Below, in pieces: positions 25,978 through 35,400 of a DNA stretch of 64,000 bases. Position 1 is the stretch's first letter, and each line of letters starts with the position of its first letter. The stretch is from the NCBI GenBank assembly GCA_016124275.1, contig WGOA01000006.1, positions 16,194-80,193 of the forward strand, in the 5' to 3' direction. The translations under genes were made by a program, and so were the position numbers. The stretch is from Bacteroidota bacterium. Lineage in GTDB: Bacteria; Bacteroidota; Bacteroidia; Chitinophagales; BACL12. The notes beneath the pieces are model-generated. The model did no database searches. It had not been told where the DNA came from and saw only the letters and a list, made by a program, of their open reading frames with translations.

Positions 25978-26826
25978 TCACAGCACCCGCGCCCCAAACG
26001 TATCGCCGTCAGCAATGCGCCCGCTTTGGAAACCTTTGCTGAACCAGCGCTTGCGCTGCTCGCTGGTGCCGTGCGTGAAGCTCTCCGGTACAATGTAGCC
26101 TTGCGCCTGCATTTGCAGGCGGTCGTCGCCGATGGCCTGGGCGCAGCGCAGCGCCTCTTCCAGGTCGCCGGGGTCCAGCAGGTTTTTGCCTTGGGCATCG
26201 CGCGCCCAAACGCCGGCGAAATAATCAGCTTGCAGTTCCAGCCGAACACTCAATTCATTGTACTGCTCTTTGGAAACCCGGCCACGTTGCGCATCCACCT
26301 GATCGGTTAAGCCCAACAGGTTCTGGACGTGGTGCGCCACCTCATGCGCCACCACATAAGCCATGGCAAAATCGCCGGGAGCGCCAAAACGCTGTTTGAG
26401 GTCATCGTAAAAACTCAAATCGATGTACAGTTTCTCGTCGCCGGGGCAGTAAAAAGGGCCAGTTGAGGCACCTGCTGCTCCACAAGCACTTTGAACCTGG
26501 CTGGTGTACAGCACCAAAACTGGCTCGCGGTAAGCCTGACCCACCTGTTCCTGGAAAATCCGGCTCCAGGTAACCTCCGTTTCGCGCAACACTACCGAAA
26601 CAAAAGCTGCCAGTTCTTCCTCAGCGGCCGATGGGGGTGCGCTTGCTTCAGCGGCCACCGGTGCCTGGCTGAGCTGTTGCAGCAGCGCGCTTGGATCACC
26701 TCCAAGCAGCATGACCACGACGGCAATAATGATTCCGCCAATTCCAAGGCCCCCTGCGGCCATTTTACCTTTGGAGCCCCGCCGATCTTCGACGTTGCGG
26801 CTTCCTTCCCGGCCTTGCCATCGCAT
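25978..26826 (-). CDS. Neutral zinc metallopeptidase (YpfJ family)
   Basis: ATG at 26826 (MRWQGREGSRNVEDRRGS) matches the family start, giving 282 aa; the track's extra 28 residues are untypical. One TM helix (GGLGIGGIIIAVVVMLLGG) anchors the protein. The peptidase domain holds the zincin motif AHEVAHHVQNLLG and LELQADYFAGVWA, where the downstream acidic residue completes the zinc site. The region ACGAAGASTGPFYCPGDEKLY is characteristic of YpfJ/KPN_00809. Function in cells is poorly known. It is preceded by the terminator of the upstream gene and so is transcribed separately. Confidence 0.9.
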   Translation of the reverse strand: MRWQGREGSRNVEDRRGSKGKMAAGGLGIGGIIIAVVVMLLGGDPSALLQQLSQAPVAAEASAPPSAAEEELAAFVSVVLRETEVTWSRIFQEQVGQAYREPVLVLYTSQVQSACGAAGASTGPFYCPGDEKLYIDLSFYDDLKQRFGAPGDFAMAYVVAHEVAHHVQNLLGLTDQVDAQRGRVSKEQYNELSVRLELQADYFAGVWARDAQGKNLLDPGDLEEALRCAQAIGDDRLQMQAQGYIVPESFTHGTSEQRKRWFSKGFQSGRIADGDTFGARVL

Positions 26827-26858
26827 AATGGTGAGTTTTAGCGCTTGAAATTTACCAT

Positions 26859-26893
26859 AAAAATCGGGGGAAGGGCGATGGCCCTTCCCCCGA
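26859..26893 (-). terminator. Intrinsic terminator of the sugar dehydrogenase gene
   Basis: A perfect 13-bp stem TCGGGGGAAGGGC / GCCCTTCCCCCGA with 4-nt loop, followed on the minus strand by five T. It lies 25 nt after the stop. It also contains the recurrent GGGGAAGGG word. Confidence 0.9.
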
Positions 26894-26917
26894 CAGCATG
26901 CTGAGCCCAAAACCTAC

Positions 26918-28564
26918 CTACCGCTGCACGGACGGCACCAGCGCGGAACGGTATTGGCCCGTTTCGGTTTGCGTGCTCAATACGTACAGCCCGTCAGGCA
27001 GCTGCTGCGTGGACACCGGGTTGCGGCCTTCAAGGGTCTGCCCCTGCCTCACCAGGCGGCCCGCGAGATCATGCAGCATCCATTGGCCGCTTGCAGGCGC
27101 ATCAAAGTAGAGCTGTTGCCCGTCTTGAAGCACTTGCAGCGCAACCGCCTGGCGGAGCGCGGGCGTGCTAAAGTTTTTCAAGGTGGAAGGAGCCGTGATG
27201 CTCAGGTCGTTGCAACGGGCGCGAACAAACCACTCGTAGTTGGTGGAAGCCGTCAGGATATTAACACTTCGCTGCGTTGCCGTGGTCTGGATCTTGCTAA
27301 AATTAGGGGCGCCAACCGCCCGACCGTTAATTTGGTACCCATCGGCGTTGGGCAAGGCATCCCAGGCCAGGCTAACCGAATTGGGTCCAAGCACGATGGC
27401 GTCTAATCCTGTGACGATAGACCCTGCGTTGCAGTTCTCAACGATTTTATAGATCTGGCCCGTGCTGAGGTTAGCTGCGTACAATTCGTTCTCCGCGTCT
27501 TCGCCAAAGGTAGAAATCAGCGACTGAACGTTGCCGTAGGGGGTAATGATGTAGCCTCCGCTGCCGTTGTCTTCCAGGGCCCACCAATTGCCACTCAAAT
27601 AGTCGCAAAAAAGGTATTTGCCGTACAGCGATGGGTTGCCAATTCCCCGGTACACATACCCGCCAGTGATGGAAATTCCGCCCGTGGTAAAATTGTGCGG
27701 GTACACAAAGACGGGGAAATCATAGGTGCCAATGGAGCTGCAACCAGACAAGTTGTAAGGTTCGTCGCCTTCATAACAACGCCAGCCGTAGTTTTCGCCG
27801 CCTGTGCTTGACGCAGGCTGCACGTTCACTTCTTCCCAATCGTCCTGGCCCACGTCAGCGATCCAATAGTCGCCGGTTAGCGCGTCAAAGCTGCAGCGCC
27901 AGGGGTTGCGCACGCCCAAGGCCCAGATTTCGGGAGCATAGGTTGGGTCACCAACAAAGGGATTATCCGCAGGGATGCCGTAAGGCGAACCGCTGTCCAC
28001 GTCAATGCGCAACACCTTGCCGAGCAGGTTGGTCTTTGTTTGGGAGCGATTGCCAGGGTCGCCGAAGCTACCGCCATCGCCTAATGCGATGTAGAGGTAA
28101 CCATCAGGGCCAAAATTCAGGTCGCCGGCATTGTGGTTGGAGAACGGTTGGGTTACAGTAAGCAGAATGACTTCGCTGGCAGGATCCGCAACATTCGGGT
28201 TGAGCGCACTGCGCGTGAACCTTGAAATGACCGTATTGCCCGCGTTGTTGGTGTAATTGACGTAGAAATACCCATTTGTGGCATATTCAGGGTGAAAGGC
28301 CATGCCAAGCAACCCGCGCTCCGAGCCAGTGGAAACCTGCGGGTCAATGTCCAGGAATGGCGTTGGAATTTTGGCTCCGCGAGCATTGAGAATTTGAATG
28401 GCACCGCGCTTTTCTACAATAAACAAGCGGTCGTCACCGGCATTGGTAATGTCAACGGGCTCAGAAAGCCCGCTGGCAAAGGGTTGCAAGGTGAAATTGG
28501 GTTGTGCGTGCAAACTGCTGCCAACGAGCAGTGCTGCCGCAAAAAGCAAGTGTACCTGTTTCAT
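26918..28564 (-). CDS. T9SS-secreted PQQ-type sugar dehydrogenase
   Basis: A 548-aa secreted protein: signal peptide MKQVHLLFAAALLVGSSLHAQ; glucose/sorbosone dehydrogenase propeller (residues ~25-370) with GLLGMAFHPEYATNGYFYVNYT, HNAGDLNFGPDGYLYIALGDGG and LGVRNPWRCSFD; then a fibronectin-III-like module (VSLAWDALPNADGYQINGR) and a T9SS C-terminal domain (QVLQDGQQLYFDAPASGQWML). Family members oxidise sugars with PQQ at the cell surface. PQQ biosynthesis genes are not in the window. Confidence 0.9.
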   Translation of the reverse strand: MKQVHLLFAAALLVGSSLHAQPNFTLQPFASGLSEPVDITNAGDDRLFIVEKRGAIQILNARGAKIPTPFLDIDPQVSTGSERGLLGMAFHPEYATNGYFYVNYTNNAGNTVISRFTRSALNPNVADPASEVILLTVTQPFSNHNAGDLNFGPDGYLYIALGDGGSFGDPGNRSQTKTNLLGKVLRIDVDSGSPYGIPADNPFVGDPTYAPEIWALGVRNPWRCSFDALTGDYWIADVGQDDWEEVNVQPASSTGGENYGWRCYEGDEPYNLSGCSSIGTYDFPVFVYPHNFTTGGISITGGYVYRGIGNPSLYGKYLFCDYLSGNWWALEDNGSGGYIITPYGNVQSLISTFGEDAENELYAANLSTGQIYKIVENCNAGSIVTGLDAIVLGPNSVSLAWDALPNADGYQINGRAVGAPNFSKIQTTATQRSVNILTASTNYEWFVRARCNDLSITAPSTLKNFSTPALRQAVALQVLQDGQQLYFDAPASGQWMLHDLAGRLVRQGQTLEGRNPVSTQQLPDGLYVLSTQTETGQYRSALVPSVQR

Positions 28565-28640
28565 TTGAGGGGGGTTGAGGCGTTTATCAAGTTGACTATA
28601 CTACAAAAAAACTTCTGAAACTGAAGTAGAATACCCGCAT

Positions 28641-28677
28641 AAAACGCGATGAACCGGCAAATTGCTGGCCCATCGCG
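28641..28677 (-). terminator. Probable terminator of the 28730-29545 gene
   Basis: CGCGATG / CATCGCG with an inner CCGGC / GCTGG pairing, followed on the minus strand by TTTTATG. A second small ATCGC/GCGAT hairpin lies at 28684-28698. Confidence 0.6.
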
Positions 28678-28729
28678 CAGTTGATCGCCTTTTGCGATTT
28701 TAAATCCGTGTTGTGGCTCTTACTCTATC

Positions 28730-29545
28730 TTACTCCGACCAGTACTGCAGGGTAACTGGAATAAAACCGTCTGGCCCTTCCTGGCTGGCCTTCAGAGTGA
28801 CCCTGCGGCTTGAAGCCCCATCGAAATAGCCTGGGTATGCGCCAAAGGTGTAGGTACTCCCTCTTAAATCAGGGAACTCGTCCGCGAAAATGTAGTCGGG
28901 GTACACATACTCCCCCGTGTACTCGTTGTACGCATAGTACCCGTACAGACCGGTTGAACCCGTTACCGGATTGCCCAGGTAATCTTCCAGTAAAATGCGG
29001 ACATTGAATGCCTGCTGCGCCTGCTTGTAGTACGCCGCTTCGCGCGCAATCTGTTTGGAAAGGTTGAACTGCTGCGTCAAATCAGCGCGAATGCTCAAGG
29101 CAACCGGGTAAGCGGCCGTTGCATCGCCGGCAAGGATCAGGCTGCGCAACACCGCGCTCTTGGCAACAATAGCATCGCCCAACCCTTCAATCTGTGCACT
29201 CCAGGTTTGAATGTTGGCAGGGTTGATGTAGCTGTCCAGGGCTGCAGCATGACCGATGGCCGCTGTGGCATCATCCTGAGCACCTTCAATGGCGCTTTGT
29301 CGCAAGGTGGTCAGCGCAACAAACCCATCAGCATCCGGCGATGGATTGTTAAGGATAAAAAAATCAATAACCAGGCTCTTCAGCGCGTTGCCATTCGCCG
29401 CAACATCCGTGTTGATGGTGCCGGCGGCACCCAAAACATCGTTAAGGAAAGAAGTAGCCGTCTGGGCCTGCAAAGCAGGTGCCCACAAGAGCAGTGTCGC
29501 AACAGCGGCGTTGCGCAAAAAGGCATTTCGTAAAAGCGTAATCAT
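28730..29545 (-). CDS. Secreted hypothetical protein
   Basis: The track ORF runs to 30019, but the upstream part overlaps the CAP-domain gene in another frame and is not coding-like. ATG 29545 starts a signal peptide (MITLLRNAFLRNAAVATLLLWAPALQAQ), giving 271 aa. Residues ~30-160 are Ala-rich helices (NDVLGAAGTINTDVAANGNAL ...); the last ~90 residues are beta-like and Tyr-rich (RILLEDYLGNPVTGSTGLYGY ... FGAYPGYFDGASSRRVTL). No family is recognised. It is probably co-transcribed with the CAP-domain gene 125 bp upstream. Confidence 0.7.
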   Translation of the reverse strand: MITLLRNAFLRNAAVATLLLWAPALQAQTATSFLNDVLGAAGTINTDVAANGNALKSLVIDFFILNNPSPDADGFVALTTLRQSAIEGAQDDATAAIGHAAALDSYINPANIQTWSAQIEGLGDAIVAKSAVLRSLILAGDATAAYPVALSIRADLTQQFNLSKQIAREAAYYKQAQQAFNVRILLEDYLGNPVTGSTGLYGYYAYNEYTGEYVYPDYIFADEFPDLRGSTYTFGAYPGYFDGASSRRVTLKASQEGPDGFIPVTLQYWSE

Positions 29546-29669
29546 GGAGGAGCGTTTTAGATGAGTAAAACTAAGCGCAACGCTCCAAGCCAATGTTTCG
29601 GCAATGTTAAATCTGACAGTCGTGGATAAAAAAACAGCCCTTCCCCCGTTTCTTATAGTTCGAAGGACC

Positions 29670-30296
29670 CTACTGAAACTCTGCAACAGCGCAGGTATCA
29701 TACCGAAAATGCGTCTCCGCGCGAAGGCCAATCTCCGTGTAATCCCGATCCAAACAGCAATGCCGATGCCCCAGCGAACTGACTCCAACATCAAAAAGCC
29801 ATTGCAACGCAATATCCTTGCCTGACTCCTGCCCATACGAAATGCACTCCGCGTAGTGATGATCCTTACAGTCAATCCGCTGATGCCCGCTGCGGTGTTG
29901 CGTAGAAATTTCCGTCGCATAACATTTGGCATCCTGGAAAAGCGTCCTGTCCACTTGCAATGCGGCCACAGGCTTTCGGTTTTCCAAATCGCGCACCAGC
30001 GAAAACTTGTAGCGCACAAATTCCTTGTGGTAGGCCTGCGGGTAATCAGGATTAATCGAATACGGTATAACTTCCATAGTTAAAAACTCCTTCGGATACA
30101 ACCGACACAGGTTGATGTATAACACTGCCTCCTTTTCCTTGGGCGTCATGTAGTTGGCGCTTTCTGCCGTGTTGGCAAGTGCCAATTGCTCGGGGGTCCA
30201 ACTCTGGGCTTGAGCGGGTAAGCTCTTGAACACAAAACTTGCTACAGCAATACACAGCCAAGCAAAAATGACCGGGGAAGGGGTCCTGAACTTCAA
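29670..30296 (-). CDS. CAP-domain secreted protein
   Basis: A 208-aa exported protein (hydrophobic leader MKFRTPSPVIFAWLCIAVASFVF, cleavage near PAQAQ). CAP/SCP superfamily features: EKEAVLYINLCRLYPKEF at the start of the domain, STQHRSGH, AECISYGQESGKDIALQWL and VSSLGHRHCCLD, where the two histidines are the usual metal-site residues. Six or more cysteines suggest disulfides. CAP proteins act outside the cell in varied roles; no specific substrate is inferable. Confidence 0.82.
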   Translation of the reverse strand: MKFRTPSPVIFAWLCIAVASFVFKSLPAQAQSWTPEQLALANTAESANYMTPKEKEAVLYINLCRLYPKEFLTMEVIPYSINPDYPQAYHKEFVRYKFSLVRDLENRKPVAALQVDRTLFQDAKCYATEISTQHRSGHQRIDCKDHHYAECISYGQESGKDIALQWLFDVGVSSLGHRHCCLDRDYTEIGLRAETHFRYDTCAVAEFQ

Positions 30297-30513
30297 GCAG
30301 CATTATTTCGGCTATAATGCAGAAATACCTTGCGTTATTGCGGTCCGCGTGGACTCTTTCCTGCAGTATCCTTAATAAAATCTCCCCTTCGTTCAGCCAT
30401 TTTGCAAGGATACACTCCGGCTGGGTCCAGGTTGTCTTTCTTGCAAGAATTGATTACATTTTAAAATAATGCTTCGTGCACGGCTCATTTTAACACTTTA
30501 AATAGACTATGTA

Positions 30514-31062
30514 ATGGCTAAAAAGAAAATTTCGGTATTGGTTGGAAGTTTGAGGAAAGGATCATTTAACCACAAAATCGCGGAGGAGGTACTAAACATT
30601 GCTCCGCCGGGTTTGGCGTTAGAAATTCTGGAAATTGGTCAACTAGCTTACTATAATGAAGACTTAGATCAGGGAGATCCACCACAAGAATGGGTGCAAT
30701 TCAGAGATAAAATCAAAAATTCTGACGGCTTTTTATTCTTCACTCCGGAATACAACCGGAGCGTTCCTGCGGTCTTAAGCAACGCCATAGACGTGGCTTC
30801 CAGACCCTACGGAAAAAACAACTGGGCAGGAAAACCTGGTGCAGTGGTCAGTGTTTCCATTAGCGCGCTGGGGGCATTTGGAGCCAACCACATGCTCCGC
30901 CAATCGATGGTGTTTGTGGATGTACCCATGATGCAACAACCCGAAGCGTATGTCGGAAACGTGAAAAAACTATTCGACGAATCGGGCAATCTGGTAGAGG
31001 ACACGAAAAAGTTTCTTCAAAATTTTATGGATGCTTACGAAAAGTGGGTGGGGAAATTCTAG
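30514..31062 (+). CDS. NAD(P)H-dependent FMN reductase
   Basis: A 182-aa flavodoxin-fold reductase of the ChrR/SsuE-like group (COG0431). The FMN phosphate loop is VGSLRKGSFNHKIAEEV, and the conserved TPEYNRSVPAVLSNAIDV and GALGAFGANHMLRQSM segments bind flavin and shape the dimer. Such enzymes transfer electrons to FMN, quinones or chromate in the cytoplasm. It stands alone and is moderately AT-richer than its neighbours. The 217-bp upstream gap is AT-rich, without a clear TAnnTTTG box. Confidence 0.92.
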   Translation: MAKKKISVLVGSLRKGSFNHKIAEEVLNIAPPGLALEILEIGQLAYYNEDLDQGDPPQEWVQFRDKIKNSDGFLFFTPEYNRSVPAVLSNAIDVASRPYGKNNWAGKPGAVVSVSISALGAFGANHMLRQSMVFVDVPMMQQPEAYVGNVKKLFDESGNLVEDTKKFLQNFMDAYEKWVGKF

Positions 31063-31089
31063 GGCATCACGAATTCTACCATCGATACT

Positions 31090-32487
31090 TCACTTCCCAA
31101 TACAAAACCGCCCAAAGATGCTGCCGAGCAGCTCATCATTCGTGACCTCGCCGCTGATCTGGCCCAGTGCCTCCAAGACCCGACGAATGTCTAAAGAAAC
31201 CAGCTCGCCGGAGCGAAGGTCTTCCAACCCCGAAGCCACGTCCGCAAGCGCGGCGTCGGCAGTGCGTAGTGCCTCGTAATGCCGCAGGTTGCTCAACACC
31301 GCTTGCCCTGGCTGGACAGGCTCTTGAAGCACGGAAGCGACCAAAGCGTCGCTCAAGATGGAGAGCCCTTCGCCCGGAAGAGCAGCATGCGGCCGAGCCG
31401 CTGAAAGCCAGTACACCGACAGCGCCGCAAACAACGCCCGTCGCGCTCCATCCGGATCCAGATCAATCTTATTGCCCACTGGAAATATAACTAGCCCTGG
31501 TCGCTGCAACTGCTGCAAGTCGGCCGCCAGCATATCGGGCGTAGTGGTCATCAGGTCAAAGACGTAAACCAGCAGCGTGGACTCCCGTATCTTTTCATAG
31601 GTTCGCTCCACGCCGATGCGCTCAATGGCATCCGTAGCTTCTCGTATGCCCGCCGTGTCAATCAGGCGAAAGGCGATGCCGCCCAGGTGCAACACTTCTT
31701 CTATGGTATCGCGGGTAGTACCGGGAATCTCGCTGACGATAGCGCGCTCTTCCTGCAGCCAAGCGTTGAGCAACGTGCTCTTGCCCGCATTAGGGCGGCC
31801 TGCAATTACGGTGGGCACCCCGTTGCGCAGCGCATTGCCCAGCCGAAAGCTGGTCATAAGCCCGGCGATCTCGTGACGGATTTCGACGACCAGGGCTTGA
31901 AGCTTGGCGCGGTCCGCGAATTCCACATCTTCTTCGACGAAGTCCAATTCTAACTCGACCAACGCGGCAAAATCAACCAATTGGGTTCGAAGGGCGCTGA
32001 TGCGTGTGGCAATACCCCCGCGAAGCTGTCCTAAAGCCAACTGATGGGCGGCTGCGGAATCGGCGGCGATCAAATCAGCGACCGCTTCGGCTTGGGTCAG
32101 GTCCAGACGGCCGTGCAGGAAGGCCCGTAGGGTGAACTCGCCAGCGGTAGCAGGACGTGCACCGGCCGCGCAGAGCACGCGAAGCACTTCGCCCAAAATA
32201 TAGGGAGACCCGTGGCAGGAAAACTCCACCGTATCTTCGGTTGTGAACGAGCGGGGTGCGCGCAAAACGGTTGCCATTGCTTCATCGATGGCCAAACCAC
32301 GATCATGAACCATACCATAGGAAATGGTATGCGAAGACATTTCACTCAGCGAAGTGCTTGCTTTGAATACTTGGTCGGCGATCGAAAATGCATCCGGGCC
32401 GCTGACTCGGATCACGCCAAGTCCCCCCACCCCCGCCGGCGTTGCCAGCGCGCAAATGGTATCCGATAAATTGCTGTGTAGGGCCAT
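31090..32487 (-). CDS. mnmE: tRNA modification GTPase MnmE
   Basis: ATG at 32487 gives MALHSNLSDTICALATP, the canonical MnmE start; the 65 extra residues of the track ORF are antisense-like. The 465-aa protein has an N-terminal formyl-THF-binding domain (GVGGLGVIRVSGPDAF), helical core, embedded G domain (GRPNAGKST, EIPGTTRDT, DTAGIR, GNKID) and the invariant C-terminal FCIGK, whose cysteine is required for 5-carboxymethylaminomethyl modification of wobble U34. It begins 1 bp after the phosphoesterase stop, so the two are co-transcribed. Confidence 0.97.
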   Translation of the reverse strand: MALHSNLSDTICALATPAGVGGLGVIRVSGPDAFSIADQVFKASTSLSEMSSHTISYGMVHDRGLAIDEAMATVLRAPRSFTTEDTVEFSCHGSPYILGEVLRVLCAAGARPATAGEFTLRAFLHGRLDLTQAEAVADLIAADSAAAHQLALGQLRGGIATRISALRTQLVDFAALVELELDFVEEDVEFADRAKLQALVVEIRHEIAGLMTSFRLGNALRNGVPTVIAGRPNAGKSTLLNAWLQEERAIVSEIPGTTRDTIEEVLHLGGIAFRLIDTAGIREATDAIERIGVERTYEKIRESTLLVYVFDLMTTTPDMLAADLQQLQRPGLVIFPVGNKIDLDPDGARRALFAALSVYWLSAARPHAALPGEGLSILSDALVASVLQEPVQPGQAVLSNLRHYEALRTADAALADVASGLEDLRSGELVSLDIRRVLEALGQISGEVTNDELLGSIFGRFCIGK

Positions 32488-32488
32488 G

Positions 32489-35400
32489 TTAAAAGGAGAA
32501 TCCGAGGCGGAAATTGAACAGCCAGCCTTCTTCTTCTGACCAGGTGGCGAAAGGATGCAGTGCGGCTGCGGAGAAGGGCGCGAGCCACAGCCCAGCCGTG
32601 TAGCCATGGTGCATACGAGCCCCGGGCAGATCAGCGTCGCCATAGGCGTCGTCCCAAACGCGGCCATAGTCAAAGCCGCCAACCAGACCTAGGTCCATCG
32701 GCAAAATCTTGTTGTTCCAGTGCCCGAGTTTGACGCGCAAATCGGTGGCATGCGAGAACGCCGTTCGCCCGGCGAAGCGATCGTTGCGGTAACCTCGCAG
32801 AAACTCGGTGCCGCCGACCGTGTTGGCTAAAAAGAAGGGAAAGGCATCGCCAAAGTTGCTCTTCACGCCCATTCTGCTGGCCAGGGTAACGGGCAAGCGG
32901 TTGCCGATGGTCAGGTAAAACGTCAAAGCGCCTCCTGCCTGGCCAAAGTCACCCGGTGGGATGGGCTCCGCCGGCAGCGGAGAAGGCGCAACTGCTTTAT
33001 CCCGCTGAAAAGCCCAGCGGTAATTGGCTAACAAATCCAACACAATGCCTTCTTGCGGCAACATACTATTATCTACGGAAACAAACCGTGCGCGCAGTTC
33101 AGCACCGGCATAGTAGCGCTCCGTAAAGTCCACCGCGGGCAAGGCAGCCTCTGGCAAATAGGCAAAGCGCCCTTCCACCGTTTCTACCTCATAGCGCTCC
33201 ACCATAGGTCCGCCCATGATGCTCCAATGGTCGCTGCCCAGACGGGTCTTGACAAACGGCTTCAGCGACGCGCCTTCAATGCGCACCCAATGGTACGGGC
33301 GCACCGTATCTAACTTTACGGTTTCGTTTCCAAGCCCAAAAAAGTTGATAAAGTACGGCGTGTGTACTTCGGCCTCCAGATAGAAATCAAGCACGCGAAA
33401 CGCATCGATAAAATCACCGCGGTAACGCAGATTGAAGGCCTGTGTTTCCGGGGCGAAATTGCCCGCGAGCACGTGACGTCTCCAGTACGGATCCTTGCGA
33501 AAGTTGTGCTTGGTCCAGGAATACCCGCCGCCGAGAAAAATCCGGTCGTCCACGTTGTAGCCCACATAAGCCACCGGCAAACCGCTGTCGAAAACAAAAT
33601 CTTCGCGATCGTATTCGTTCACGTCAAGATCATCGCTGCTTCGGTTGCTGATTTCGCGCGAGGCGCTCAACCGCACACCCTCAGGCGTGTCGTACACCCG
33701 CGTGCGGCGCACCCAACCGCTGACGCGGCTTTCGTCCTGCACTTCGTCGTCGCCAATGCCGCCGATGATGCGTACCGTGATGCCTTTTCGCGCACGGCCC
33801 TTGAGCATGAATTCGTCGTCGCCGTCCAGGCCATAGAGCCTGATTTCGCGGGTTTCGCTGCGCACAAAGGTTCGGTCGTAGCGTTTGTCTTTCTTTTTAC
33901 CCTTGCCGCTGCGCTCATAAAGCCTCACCCGCGTATCGCCGTTGTCCTGCCTACGCACCTCAAAATAGTCCTTGCCGTCTGTACCGGTCACGCTCACGCG
34001 GCGGCTCAGGTAATCGTAGTGGCGCAGGGCAATGCGCTCCAGGTTATCGCGACGCGCTTGCAATTGGCGCGTAAGCCTTTCGCCATCTGCCTCCAAAACA
34101 GGGGCAGGCCATTGGGCCAATGCCACCTGAATCACCGAATCGGTCAGCGCTTCCTGAAGCTCCTCGGCCACTTGCGCCCAGGCCTCCCGGTCGGGCTCGT
34201 TCAGAAAATAGCGGTCAAAGTAGCGCGCGTTGAAACTCTGCCACCAGGGCCGTTTCAAATCATCGCGAATGGTCCCAAACTTGTGCACCCCAAAAGCGGC
34301 CACCGCCCAGGGCAGCACCCCTTTGAAGCGGTAAAAGGTCTGGTCGCGGTCGCGCGGAATCGGCCGGTAAATTTTGGTTCCATCCGGTCCGTCCAGGCGC
34401 GCCCAACGCCACTGGTCGTCGTGGCGGTCCCAGTCGTGTATAAACAGGTCGAAAAGCCGCGAGCGCAACACAAATTCCTGGTCAACCCGATGGTCCGGGT
34501 CTTCTTCCAGCTTTTCCAACACATCCAGGTAGCCCAAAATCTCCTCGTGCTCCCCGAAGCTGGGCACATCCGGCCGCTCACCCTCTGGACGCTCTTCCAA
34601 CAGGTACATGCCTTCCGGAAACAACCCATTGTACACGCCCAACGCAGGCTGAGGCATCATATACACCACCTTAGGATTGGTGTGGTAAATGCCGGCAGCA
34701 TCGGCTAACGTGGGCACCACCAGGGCACTGTACGGGTGAATGGCTGAAATCTGGTCCTGCAACAAATTGAGCAGGTTGATGTCACGCAATTCCTCCGGCA
34801 GCGCCTTGGTTACGTCTTTGTCCACAGAGCGAAGGGCGTATTGGCGCCCATCAGCCGTCTCCAAACGCAGCGAATTAGAAGCCTGCCCACCGCCTTTTTG
34901 GATAGGGGTCAGTCCACCATACGCTTTGTTCAAGTCCAGCACCGGCACAGTAACGGGCACCGTCCAGGCGTCGCGGTATTGCGCACCCGTGAACCACTCG
35001 CGAAACCTGCTTGACGCATAACGCTCGGACGCGACCACCGTCATCGAGTCGGGCAACGGGGCAAATTCGCCCGAAAACAACTCGGCAACGGCCTCCGGAC
35101 GCGGCGGCACGAGTTGCTGCCGAAAATCGACCACCGCACCGGTTTCATCCGGCACCACAGACTCCAACCATACCTGACCATCAGCATAACAAAATATACG
35201 GACGTACCCATGCGCCTCGCGGGCATAGTTCGCCGTCTTGCCGCTGCGCAGGTATTCGGTTTTTGCGCCCGATCCGCTGACCACATAATGATGGCCATCA
35301 ATCGGGTGATACTGCAGGCCGTGCTCATGGCCGGCCAGAAAAATGACGTCTTCGTAAGGCTTAAGAATCTCAGCAACCCGATCGATCAATTCCTGGTACA

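Noticed and set aside
28730-30019. Full-length 429-aa version of the hypothetical secreted protein
   Set aside because: The first 158 residues overlap the CAP-domain gene in another frame and look non-coding; the signal peptide starts at 29545.
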